From NCBI RefSeq assembly GCF_005938655.1, contig NZ_VCQT01000030.1:18061-82060 (forward strand): 64,000 nucleotides of DNA, given 5' to 3'. The stretch's first letter is position 1; each line of letters begins with the position of its first letter. A model generated the notes under the pieces. That model was not told the origin of the DNA. It made no database searches and saw nothing but the letters and a program-made list of their open reading frames with translations. The position numbers and the translations under genes were made by a program. The DNA is from Alloalcanivorax gelatiniphagus (GTDB lineage Bacteria; Pseudomonadota; Gammaproteobacteria; Pseudomonadales; Alcanivoracaceae). Positions 48,245 through 55,942 of the stretch are shown here, piece after piece.

Positions 48245-49515
48245 GAAGGCGAAGGTGGCTCGGAGGCCAGGTTGGTGACCGCGTGGGCGTAGGCGCGGAT
48301 GGCCAGGGCCACGTCGTCGGTGGTCACGGATTCCGCCGGGTGGTGGCTGATGCCGCCTTTGCAGCGCACGAACAGCATGGCCACCGGCCAGTGGTCGGCC
48401 AGGGCGATGGCGTCGTGGCCGGCGCCGCTGGGCAGGTGCGGAGCGCTGCCCTGCACCTCGGTGATGGCGTTGGCCAGATGGTGTTGAAGGCCGGTGTCAC
48501 AGGCGGTGGCGGCGATGCGGTAGAACTCGTCCGCCTGGAAGGTCAGGCCGCGCCGTTCGGCGATGGCCCGGGCGCGGGCCAGCAGCTCGTCGAGCAGCGC
48601 CTCCAGCGGCCCTTCCTGCGGGCCACGCACATCCAGGGTCAGTTTCGCCTGGCCGGGGATCACGTTCACCGCCCCGGGCTTGCACTGCAATGAGCCCACG
48701 GTGGCCACCAGCTCCGGGCCGGTCTCGCCGGTGGTGCGTTCGATGTCGATCATCCATTCGGCGGCGCCGGCCAGGGCGTCGCGGCGCTGGGTCATGGGCA
48801 CGGTGCCGGCGTGGCCGGCCTGGCCGGTGAAGGTGCAGTTGAGGCGGCGGGCGCCGTTGATGGCGGTGACCACGCCCAGGGCCTGGTCGGCTTTTTCCAG
48901 GCAGGGACCCTGTTCGATGTGCAGTTCCAGGTAGGCGGCGATATCGCCCAGCGACCGCGCGGCGTCGGTGAGGCGGTGCGGGTCCAGCCCGAACTCGCGC
49001 AGGGCATCGACCACCCGGGTGCCCTGCTGGTCCTCTTGCTCCAGCCAATCCCCGGGCCAGGTGCCGGCCAGGCCCCGGCTGCCCAACAGGGTGATGCCGA
49101 AGCGGGTGCCCTCCTCGTCGCCGAAACCGACCACTTCGATGGCCAGGGGCAGGCGCGCGTTTTGCTGGTGCAGGTGGCGCACGGTTTCGATGGCGGTGAG
49201 CACGCCAAGCATGCCGTCGTAGCGGCCGGCGTCGCGCACCGTGTCCAGGTGGGAGCCCAGCAGCAGGGCCGGGGCGTCCGGAGTGGCGGCTTCATAGCGG
49301 CCACAGATATTGCCGACGCTGTCCTGCCACACGGTCATTCCCGCTTCGCGCATCCAGTCGCCGGCCAGGGCGTTGGCGCGTTTATGCTCCGGGGACAGAT
49401 AGACCCGGGTCAGGGCGTCGGGCTGTTCGCTGATCGCCGCCAGTTCGTCACAGCGGGCCATCACCCGTTCGGCGGCGGCGCGGGCATCGTCCGGGGTCAT
49501 GGCGGCGGGGTTCAT
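48241..49515 (-). CDS. allC: M20-family allantoate amidohydrolase
   Basis: A 424-residue dinuclear metallo-amidohydrolase releasing ammonia and CO2 from allantoate in purine/ureide catabolism. Metal-ligand blocks are GSHLDTV, DGMLGVL, DEEGTRFGI, ELHIEQGPCLE and the C-terminal GISHHPAE. The dimerisation domain NGARRLNCTFTGQAGHAGTVPM is typical of the AllC/ureidoglycolate amidohydrolase/hydantoinase-like subgroup, so N-carbamoyl amino acid hydrolase remains possible. The neighbouring aminotransferase favours ureide use. It starts with an ATGA overlap to that gene. Confidence 0.82.
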   Translation of the reverse strand: MNPAAMTPDDARAAAERVMARCDELAAISEQPDALTRVYLSPEHKRANALAGDWMREAGMTVWQDSVGNICGRYEAATPDAPALLLGSHLDTVRDAGRYDGMLGVLTAIETVRHLHQQNARLPLAIEVVGFGDEEGTRFGITLLGSRGLAGTWPGDWLEQEDQQGTRVVDALREFGLDPHRLTDAARSLGDIAAYLELHIEQGPCLEKADQALGVVTAINGARRLNCTFTGQAGHAGTVPMTQRRDALAGAAEWMIDIERTTGETGPELVATVGSLQCKPGAVNVIPGQAKLTLDVRGPQEGPLEALLDELLARARAIAERRGLTFQADEFYRIAATACDTGLQHHLANAITEVQGSAPHLPSGAGHDAIALADHWPVAMLFVRCKGGISHHPAESVTTDDVALAIRAYAHAVTNLASEPPSPS

Positions 49516-50762
49516 GAGGCGTCCCCCACTTGCCGGTCGTAGTAGTCCCAGGCGGCCTGGGCGCCGCCGCCGTCCGGCGCGCGGAAGCCGAGCCGCCGCA
49601 GCACCGCTTCCAGGGCGGTGAGCGTTTGCAGCACGCAGTCCTTGCGGGCGTTGTAGCCCATGGTGCCGATGCGCCAGATCTTGCCCTGCAGGGGGCCGAA
49701 GGAGGTGCCGATCTCGATGCCGAAATCGTTGAGCAACAGGCTACGCACCTGCTCGCCGGGGATGCCGTCCGGGATCGTCACGCACAGCATGTTGTTCATC
49801 TTGTGGTCCAGGTCGCCGAAGGTTTCCAGGCCCATGCCCTGCACGCCATGGAGTAAGGCGGTGCCGTGCAGGGCGTGGCGGGCGATGGTGTTATCCAGCC
49901 CTTCCTGGAGGATCAGCCGGGCGCATTCGCGGGCGGCGAACAGCATGCTGGTGGCCTCGGTGTGGTGGTTGAGGCGCTCCGGACCCCAGTAGTCCATCAC
50001 CATGCCCAGGTCGAAATAGTTGGAGGCGATCATCTCGTCCTCGCCGTCCTGGTGGGCGTCGGTACGGATGCCCTGCTCCACGTGCTTACGGCGGCGGATC
50101 ACTTCTTCCATGTTCGGGCCCAGGGTCACCGGGGCGCTGCCGGAGGGGCCGCCCAGGCATTTCTGCAGGCCGGCGGACACCGCGTCCAGGCCCCAGGCGT
50201 CGGTTTCCAGGGGGTTGCCGCCAAACGAGGCGGTGACGTCGGCGTAGAACAGCACGCCGTGGCGGCGGCAGATCTCGCCCAGCTCCGCCAGCGGCTGTAG
50301 CTGGCCGGTGGAGGTATCGCCCTGCACGGTGAGCAGCAGCCGGGGTTTGACCCGCTGGATGGCGTCCTCGATAACCTGGGGCTCGAACACCTGGCCCCAG
50401 GGCACCTCGATGCTGTGCACCTCCGCCCGGCAGCGGCGGGCGATCTCGCACAGCAGATGGCCGAAGCGCCCGAACACCGGCACCAGCACCCGGTCGCCGG
50501 GGCGGATCGCCGACACCAGGATCGCTTCGATGCCGGCCCGGGAGGTACCGTCCACCAGCATGGTCCAGCGGTTTTCGGTGCGGAACAGGGCCCGGTAGAG
50601 CGCCATCACCTCGTTCATGTAGCCGGTCATGGCCGGGTCGTACTGGCCCACCAACTGGGCGGCCATGGCCCGCAGCACCCGGGGGTCCGCGTTGATCGGC
50701 CCCGGGCCCATCAATAGCCGGGCGGGGGGATTGATCTGGTCGAACTGGCTGATCTCCAGCAT
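49512..50762 (-). CDS. pucG: PLP aminotransferase, (S)-ureidoglycine--glyoxylate aminotransferase type
   Basis: A 416-residue class V aminotransferase. The PLP lysine lies in SAGLQKCLGGPSGSAP, with the conserved GPGPINADPRVLRAM N-terminus and the VLVPVFGRFGHL core. This matches PucG, which moves the amino group of ureidoglycine to glyoxylate to give glycine, and also serine/alanine-glyoxylate aminotransferases. I chose the ATG at 50760-50762 (MLEISQFDQINPP), preceded by AGAGGA; an in-frame start nine codons upstream lies in REP sequence. It heads a two-gene transcript with allC. Confidence 0.82.
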   Translation of the reverse strand: MLEISQFDQINPPARLLMGPGPINADPRVLRAMAAQLVGQYDPAMTGYMNEVMALYRALFRTENRWTMLVDGTSRAGIEAILVSAIRPGDRVLVPVFGRFGHLLCEIARRCRAEVHSIEVPWGQVFEPQVIEDAIQRVKPRLLLTVQGDTSTGQLQPLAELGEICRRHGVLFYADVTASFGGNPLETDAWGLDAVSAGLQKCLGGPSGSAPVTLGPNMEEVIRRRKHVEQGIRTDAHQDGEDEMIASNYFDLGMVMDYWGPERLNHHTEATSMLFAARECARLILQEGLDNTIARHALHGTALLHGVQGMGLETFGDLDHKMNNMLCVTIPDGIPGEQVRSLLLNDFGIEIGTSFGPLQGKIWRIGTMGYNARKDCVLQTLTALEAVLRRLGFRAPDGGGAQAAWDYYDRQVGDAS

Positions 50763-50787
50763 GGGCGTCCTCTTTGCGGGTGAAGGC

Positions 50788-50810
50788 ATCGCGGCTGAAG
50801 CCGCTCCTAC
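50788..50810 (-). repeat. single REP in the pucG leader
   Basis: One reverse REP lies between the RpiR-type operators (50837-50878) and the pucG ATG (50762). It is therefore in the likely 5' leader of pucG-allC, an unusual place for a REP. Confidence 0.85.
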
Positions 50811-50836
50811 GGGGGCCTGGCGGCGGCTCGGAACAA

Positions 50837-50878
50837 CGAAACAATAGTTTCAATAATACACAAAAGAAACAACTGTTC
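50837..50878. promoter_or_regulatory. two candidate RpiR operators upstream of pucG
   Basis: GAAAC-AATA-GTTTC at 50838-50851 is a perfect palindrome of the type bound by MurR/RpiR regulators. A degenerate second site, GAAAC-AACT-GTTCC, is at 50866-50879. The same motif precedes the rpiR-like gene, so both transcription units are likely targets. Confidence 0.65.
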
Positions 50879-50924
50879 CAAGGGCGGCATCAAGCCGCCC
50901 TGGCCTTTCTGCCGGAAGGAAGCG

Positions 50925-51770
50925 CTAGGGGGAGGGTTTTTCCAGTTCGTCCAGGTCGTCGTAGAGGGCGGTGATCTGGTGGATGCGCCGGCGCCCGGAG
51001 GCCAGTGCCTCGTGCAGCACCGCGTTGGCCAGCAGGCTGGCCAGGCTCATGGCGGCGGCGTAGCTGTCGAAGGCGGACAGGCTGTCCAGCGGCACCGGGA
51101 AGTGCCAGCGGGCCAGTTCCGGCAGCGCTCGGGCCTGGGGCTCACACAGCAGCACCACCGGTATCTTGCGCTGCCGCAGGCTTTTCAGCAGGGGCGCGAT
51201 CAGCCGGGGCCGGCGGCGAAACGCCACCACCAGCACCACATCCGCCGGGGTCAGGTCCACCAGCTCTTCCGCCAGGGTCTGCCCCGGCTGCGGGGCCAGG
51301 CGCACCTGGCCCCGGGCCTGGATCAGCTGCTGGCGCAGGTGCAGCGCCACCGGATAAGCGTTGCGCTGGCCGACGATCAGCACCTGGCCGGCACCGGCCA
51401 GGGCCGCCGCCGCCTCGCCCAGCCGGCGGGCGTCCAGGCCGGCCAGACACTGGTTCAGGTTGGCCAGCTCCTGCTGGTAATGGCGGGCCGGCAGGGTGTC
51501 GCCGTCGGCCAGGCCACGGGCGTCGGCCAGGGGCACGCCGCTTTGCCGCAGGGCGCGCAGCTCATCGCGAAGGGCCTTGTAGCCGCTGTAACCGAGCCGC
51601 TTGAACAGGCGGCTGACGGTGGGCTTGGACGCCCCGCTCAGCCGCGCCAGCTCGGCGCTGTTGTAGCTGATCAGGTCGTCGTAGTGGTCGAGGATAAAGT
51701 CCGCCACCCGCCGCTCCTGGGGCGACAGGCTTTCGTAGTGGGCGCGCAGACGCTCATTCAGTGGTTGCAT
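50925..51770 (-). CDS. MurR/RpiR-family transcriptional regulator
   Basis: A 281-residue regulator. The N-terminal HTH_6 domain (LSPQERRVADFILDHYDDLISYNSAELARLSGASKPTVSRLFKRLGYSGYKALRDEL) is followed by a SIS domain (GAGQVLIVGQRNAYPVALHLRQQL...ADVVLVVAFRRRP) that senses a sugar phosphate or similar ligand. It lies just upstream of pucG in the same direction. Identical GAAAC-N4-GTTTC sites before both genes suggest it controls ureide catabolism and itself. Ligand unknown; an intermediate of allantoin breakdown is plausible. Confidence 0.87.
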   Translation of the reverse strand: MQPLNERLRAHYESLSPQERRVADFILDHYDDLISYNSAELARLSGASKPTVSRLFKRLGYSGYKALRDELRALRQSGVPLADARGLADGDTLPARHYQQELANLNQCLAGLDARRLGEAAAALAGAGQVLIVGQRNAYPVALHLRQQLIQARGQVRLAPQPGQTLAEELVDLTPADVVLVVAFRRRPRLIAPLLKSLRQRKIPVVLLCEPQARALPELARWHFPVPLDSLSAFDSYAAAMSLASLLANAVLHEALASGRRRIHQITALYDDLDELEKPSP

Positions 51771-51794
51771 CCGGTTCTCTGAAACGGTGGGCGT

Positions 51795-51808
51795 GAAACC
51801 TTTGTTTC
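51795..51808. promoter_or_regulatory. candidate RpiR autoregulatory operator
   Basis: GAAACCTTTGTTTC, arms perfectly inverted, lies 24 bp upstream of the regulator ATG at 51770. It has the same arms as the pucG operators, and a further GAAAC half-site is at 51781-51785. Confidence 0.65.
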
Positions 51809-51912
51809 AGGGACCATACCACAGGTGTCCGCCGGGAGCGCTGCGCGGCAACCTCATCGGGTTACCTGCGCCATCAAAGGCGGAAGTCATCCTGACGCCA
51901 TGGGCGCGGCAC

Positions 51913-52536
51913 TCAGACGTCCAGGGTCACCAGCAAACGTTCGCCGCCGCTGGCTACCGGCGGCGAGCGGTGTACCACGCCCTTACCGGGCTGATCGTCC
52001 CAGTTCTCGCCTTTGAAGAAGGCCACCTGGCCGGGCTCAAGACGTTGGATGGCGGCGGCCTCCACGCGGCCTTCCTGGCATGAGCCGGGGACCAGCAAGC
52101 CTTCTGGCACCGACGGTGCGGGCAGCCATTCGCTGCCAGGGCCACCGTAGGTGCACAGCAACCGCACCGGGATGCGGTCCACGTGGAAACGGGGGCACAT
52201 GGGTTTGGTCAAGGCGGTGACGCGCACGCCGACGCCCTCCACGCCGAACAGGCAGGTGGTCATGTCGGCGAGCAACGCCAGGTCTTCGCGCAGTGGGCCG
52301 TAGGCCGGGTCGGGCAGAAGCTCCTGCAAGGCGGGCGCCAGCGCGTCCGCGTTCAGCCAGCTTCTGATCGCCAGCCGCTGCCGGCAGGCCAGAGCCACCA
52401 CCTCCGGCCCCACCGGGGACGGGCGGTCCCACAGCGCCACCCGCACCGGCTCCTGCATGATGTCCGCGAGCACCAGGGGGTCCTGGTCCCGGACCAGGCC
52501 ATCGGGGTTGGAAACTACGATTTGCCGGGCGAGCAT
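51913..52536 (-). CDS. DUF1826-family protein, possibly zinc-linked
   Basis: A 207-residue protein of the DUF1826 family. Recognisable blocks are TCLFGVEGVGVRVTALTKPMCPRFHVDRIPVRLLCTY and GQVAFFKGENWDDQPGKGVVHRSPP. The many His/Asp pairs (PRFHVDRI, VHRSPP) could form a metal site, reminiscent of cupin-like or JmjC-like folds. From memory, DUF1826 genes tend to neighbour COG0523/zinc-regulated genes. A Zur-like palindrome lies upstream here. I chose the ATG at 52534-52536, with GGAAGG upstream. Function is unknown. Confidence 0.75.
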   Translation of the reverse strand: MLARQIVVSNPDGLVRDQDPLVLADIMQEPVRVALWDRPSPVGPEVVALACRQRLAIRSWLNADALAPALQELLPDPAYGPLREDLALLADMTTCLFGVEGVGVRVTALTKPMCPRFHVDRIPVRLLCTYGGPGSEWLPAPSVPEGLLVPGSCQEGRVEAAAIQRLEPGQVAFFKGENWDDQPGKGVVHRSPPVASGGERLLVTLDV

Positions 52537-52570
52537 AAAAACCTTCCGCTTTACGTGGGCTTGATTGTCG

Positions 52571-52582
52571 ATGTTATAACAT
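52571..52582. promoter_or_regulatory. palindrome upstream of DUF1826, possible Zur site
   Basis: ATGTTATAACAT is a perfect 12-bp palindrome located 35 bp before the ATG. It shares GTTATAA...AACAT with the Zur-like box at 46572 but is shorter than the standard Zur consensus, so the match is tentative. Confidence 0.45.
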
Positions 52583-52645
52583 ATCAACCGAAAGCGGCAA
52601 TGCACCCCGCCGGGGCTGGCCTGGTAATGGCGTTTTGAGGGTTTT

Positions 52646-52726
52646 GTAGGAGCGGCTTTAGCCGCGACCAGCATCAGCCGCGATGACGATGGCACCACGG
52701 CTGATCGCGGCTAAAGCCGCTCCTAC
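52646..52726. repeat. REP pair (REPIN), inward-facing
   Basis: A forward REP (52646-52668) and a reverse REP (52704-52726), both with TTTA/TAAA loops instead of TTCA/TGAA. They lie between the DUF1826 gene's upstream side and ybiT. The spacer GATGGCACCAC...GCTGAT is also found after the REP at 36174-36196. Confidence 0.9.
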
Positions 52727-52764
52727 AGGGGACAGCCCCCCCGGCGGGGGGCTTTACGTGGCCG

Positions 52765-54354
52765 TCAGGCCACGCCCTGGCTTTGCAGGTAGTCTTCGTA
52801 GCTGCCGTGGAAATCGACGATGCCGGTGGGGGTCAGCTCGATGATGCGGGTGGCCAGGGACGATACGAATTCCCGGTCGTGGCTGACGAACAGCAGCGTG
52901 CCGGGATAGTTTTCCAGGGCCAGGTTGAGCGACTCGATGGACTCCATGTCCAGGTGGTTGGTGGGCTCGTCGAGCAGCATGATGTTGGGGCGCTGCAGCA
53001 TGATCTTGCCGAACAGCATGCGGCCCTGCTCACCGCCGGAGATCACGTCCACGGTCTTGTTGATCTCCGTGGAGGAGAACAGCAGCCGGCCCAGGGTGCC
53101 GCGAATCACCTGTTCGTCGTCGCTGGGTTTGCCCCATTGGCTCATCCAGTCGAACAGGTTCAGCTTCTGCTCGAAGTCGGCGGCGTGGTCCTGGGCGTAA
53201 TAGCCCAGGGTGGCGTTCTCGGACCACTTCACCTGACCGGCGGTGGGTTCCAGATCGCCCACCAGACAGCGCAGCAAGGTGGACTTGCCGACGCCGTTGG
53301 GGCCGATGATGGCGATGCGCTCGCCCACTTCCACACGCAGGTCCAGGCCGGAGAACAGTTCTTCGTCAAAGGTCTTCGCCAAGCCTTTCACTTCCAGCGC
53401 ATTCCGGAACAGTTTCTTGTCCTGCTCGAACACGATGTAGGGGTTCTGGCGGCTGGACGGTTTGATCTCCTCCAGCTTGATCTTGTCGATCTGCTTGGCC
53501 CGGGAAGTCGCCTGCTTGGACTTGGAGGCGTTGGCGGAGAAGCGGCTGACGAACTGCTGCAGGTCGGCGATCTGCGCCTTCTTCTTGGCGTTGTCGGCGC
53601 GCTTGCGTTCCAGGGCCTGGGTGGCGGCGGTCATGTACTCGTCGTAGTTGCCCGGGTAGACGCGCAGCTCACCGTAGTCCAGATCCGCCATGTGCGTGCA
53701 GACGCTGTTCAGGAAGTGGCGGTCGTGGGAAATGATGATCATGGTGCACTGGCGCTGGTTGAGCACGTCTTCCAGCCAGCGGATGGTGTTGATGTCCAGG
53801 TTGTTGGTGGGCTCGTCCAGCAACATGATGTCCGGGTCCGAGAACAGCACCTGGGCCAACAGCACGCGCAGCTTCCAGCCCGGCGCCACTTCGCTCATCG
53901 GACCGAAGTGCTGCTCCACCGGAATGCCCACGCCCAACAGCAGATCGCCGGCGCGGGACTCGGCGGTGTAGCCGTCCAGCTCGGCGAACTCCGCTTCCAG
54001 CTCGCCGGCGCGGATGCCGTCTTGCTCGGTCATCTCCGCCTTGGCGTAGATGGCGTCGCGCTCTTCCTTCACCGTCCACAGCTCTTCGTGGCCCATGATC
54101 ACGGTGTCCACCACCGAATACTGCTCGTAGGCGAACTGGTCCTGGCGCAGCTTGCCGATGCGCTCGTTGGCTTCCTTGGACACGTTGCCCGCGGAAGGCT
54201 CCAGGTCACGGCCGAGGATTTTCATGAAGGTGGATTTACCGCAGCCATTGGCGCCGATCAGGCCGTAACGGTTGCCGTCCCCGAATTTCACGGACACGTT
54301 CTCGAACAGCGGCTTGGCGCCGAACTGCATGGTGATATTGGCGGTGGTCAGCAA
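52765..54354 (-). CDS. ybiT: ABC-F family ATPase YbiT
   Basis: A 529-residue duplicated ABC ATPase without membrane domains, very similar throughout to E. coli YbiT (530 residues). Walker A motifs are GANGCGKST and GPNGVGKST. The two linkers and Walker B regions end [10 protein letters not shown] and [10 protein letters not shown]. The charged inter-domain arm ([37 protein letters not shown]) contacts tRNA on the ribosome in ABC-F proteins. No ATG fits the N-terminus. The TTG at 54352-54354 ([12 protein letters not shown]) aligns exactly with the E. coli start. Likely a translation factor rather than a transporter. Confidence 0.92.
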   Translation of the reverse strand: MLTTANITMQFGAKPLFENVSVKFGDGNRYGLIGANGCGKSTFMKILGRDLEPSAGNVSKEANERIGKLRQDQFAYEQYSVVDTVIMGHEELWTVKEERDAIYAKAEMTEQDGIRAGELEAEFAELDGYTAESRAGDLLLGVGIPVEQHFGPMSEVAPGWKLRVLLAQVLFSDPDIMLLDEPTNNLDINTIRWLEDVLNQRQCTMIIISHDRHFLNSVCTHMADLDYGELRVYPGNYDEYMTAATQALERKRADNAKKKAQIADLQQFVSRFSANASKSKQATSRAKQIDKIKLEEIKPSSRQNPYIVFEQDKKLFRNALEVKGLAKTFDEELFSGLDLRVEVGERIAIIGPNGVGKSTLLRCLVGDLEPTAGQVKWSENATLGYYAQDHAADFEQKLNLFDWMSQWGKPSDDEQVIRGTLGRLLFSSTEINKTVDVISGGEQGRMLFGKIMLQRPNIMLLDEPTNHLDMESIESLNLALENYPGTLLFVSHDREFVSSLATRIIELTPTGIVDFHGSYEDYLQSQGVA

Positions 54355-54513
54355 AGTTGGTCTCGAATAGCAGGAGTGGTGGGGCGAAAGGCGGCGGATT
54401 ATCGCACAGACCCACCCCACCGGTCACACCGCACCGTCTTAAAGCCCGGATTCGCTCACCGAAAACCGCCGCTAAGCCCCAAAAACCCCGCCAATTCCCC
54501 ACCCTACCCCTTA

Positions 54514-54587
54514 AAAATCAACCCTTTACCGGGGTCCGACCCCGGGTGGCAAAATCAACCCCTTACCGGGGTCCGACCCCGGGTGGG
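54514..54587. repeat. tandem 37-bp repeat with GGGGTC-N-GACCCC palindrome
   Basis: Two direct copies (54514-54550 and 54551-54587), each carrying GGGGTCCGACCCC (54531-54543 and 54568-54580). The core matches the inverted repeats around the RAYT gene. The second copy encodes the last residues and the TAA stop (54563-54565) of the PepSY gene. Confidence 0.85.
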
Positions 54588-55942
54588 CGCCCGGGTGGGG
54601 CGGGTGGGCGGGGGGTGAGGCGGCGCCATAGGGCTTCCGCGGTCAGTACCAGCAGCAGGCTGAGGCCCGCCAGGGGCAGGAGCGCGAGCAGGGCCGCCAG
54701 CAGCAGCACCAGCGTGCGTGCGCGCACCGGCGGCGCGGCGGGGGCGCCGATACCGCCGGCCGGGCGGCGGCGCCACCACATCACCAGCCCGGTGATCACC
54801 AGGGCGATGATGGCGATGCAGGCGAGCAGCATGATCAGTTGGTTGGCGCGGCCGAAGTAGTTGCCCATGTGCAGGGCGACGCCGTATTCCACCGCCTTGG
54901 CGATGGCGCCGTACTCGGCGAAGCCGGTGTTCACCAGCACCTGGCCGTCGCTGTCAAAATGCAGGGTGCGCTGTCCTTGCGGGCGGGCCGGGTAGGTGTA
55001 GGCGCTGTAGGGGTCGCCGGCCTCGGTGGGGATCGACAATCGGTAGGCCAGCGGCAGACCGTTGGCGGCCAGGGCCCGGTGCACCCGGTTGATGGCCGCC
55101 GTGGAGGTGTCCAGCGCCGCCGTCGGGCCATGATGGTGGTGATGGTCATGGGCCGCTGGCACCGTGGGCAGCGGCGCTTGCTGCAGGGCCCAGGGCGCCT
55201 CGCCCAGGGTGTCCAGCAGCGTCTTGCCGCTGTCACCGCCGTGGTGGCGCAATTGCGGCGGATAACCCAGGCCGAGGGCGTTGCTCACCGGCGTCAGCAC
55301 CCGGTCGCCCCAGAAGCTGGCCCAGGGCAGGCCGGTAATGATCAGGAATACGATCAGCACGGCGGCGTAGACGCCGGTCAGCCGATGCAGCTCTCGCCAG
55401 CGGGCACGACCACGGCGCTGACGGTTGAACCGGAAGCCGACGCCCCGGCCCCGGGGCCACCACAGGTAGAGGCCGGTGGCGATCAGCACCAACGCCCAGC
55501 TGGCCGCCAGTTCCACCACCGCGTCACCGCCTTCCCCCAGCAGCAGGGAGCCGTGCATGCGGTCGGCGAACCCCACCAGGGTGCGCGCATAGATGAAGTC
55601 GCCGAGCACCGCCCCGTTGCCCGGGTCGACGAACACCCGGAACGGCTCACCCTGTTCCGGCGTGACGAACACCTCGGCGCTGCGCCCCGGCTCCACCGGC
55701 ATATCAATGCGGGTCACGGTGGTGTCGGGATAATGGGTGCGCACCGAGGCCACCAGGTCACCGGCCGGCCGCACCGTGTCGCCGCTGGGGGCGAAGCGCA
55801 GCTGCGGGTAAATCCAGTCGTTCAGTTCGTCATTGAACAGATAGAGGGCGCCGGTGATCGACAGGATCAACAAAAACGGGGCCGTGAACAGCCCCGCGTA
55901 GAAGTGCCAGCGCCACACCGTGGCGTAGCCGTTGGCCGCCAT
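54563..55942 (-). CDS. PepSY-associated transmembrane protein (siderophore-iron reductase-like)
   Basis: A 459-residue inner-membrane protein of the PepSY_TM family, with membrane segments near 17-37, 148-163, 190-208 and in the C-terminal third, and conserved histidines at WHFYAGLF and LHRLTG that may bind heme. Relatives act as ferric-siderophore reductases beside TonB receptors. A cytoplasmic or periplasmic loop at 264-271 is His-rich (AHDHHHHHG). The start overlaps the TonB receptor stop by 1 nt (TGATG). The extreme C-terminus (GVGPR) is encoded by the 37-bp repeat. Confidence 0.83.
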   Translation of the reverse strand: MAANGYATVWRWHFYAGLFTAPFLLILSITGALYLFNDELNDWIYPQLRFAPSGDTVRPAGDLVASVRTHYPDTTVTRIDMPVEPGRSAEVFVTPEQGEPFRVFVDPGNGAVLGDFIYARTLVGFADRMHGSLLLGEGGDAVVELAASWALVLIATGLYLWWPRGRGVGFRFNRQRRGRARWRELHRLTGVYAAVLIVFLIITGLPWASFWGDRVLTPVSNALGLGYPPQLRHHGGDSGKTLLDTLGEAPWALQQAPLPTVPAAHDHHHHHGPTAALDTSTAAINRVHRALAANGLPLAYRLSIPTEAGDPYSAYTYPARPQGQRTLHFDSDGQVLVNTGFAEYGAIAKAVEYGVALHMGNYFGRANQLIMLLACIAIIALVITGLVMWWRRRPAGGIGAPAAPPVRARTLVLLLAALLALLPLAGLSLLLVLTAEALWRRLTPRPPAPPGRPPGVGPR

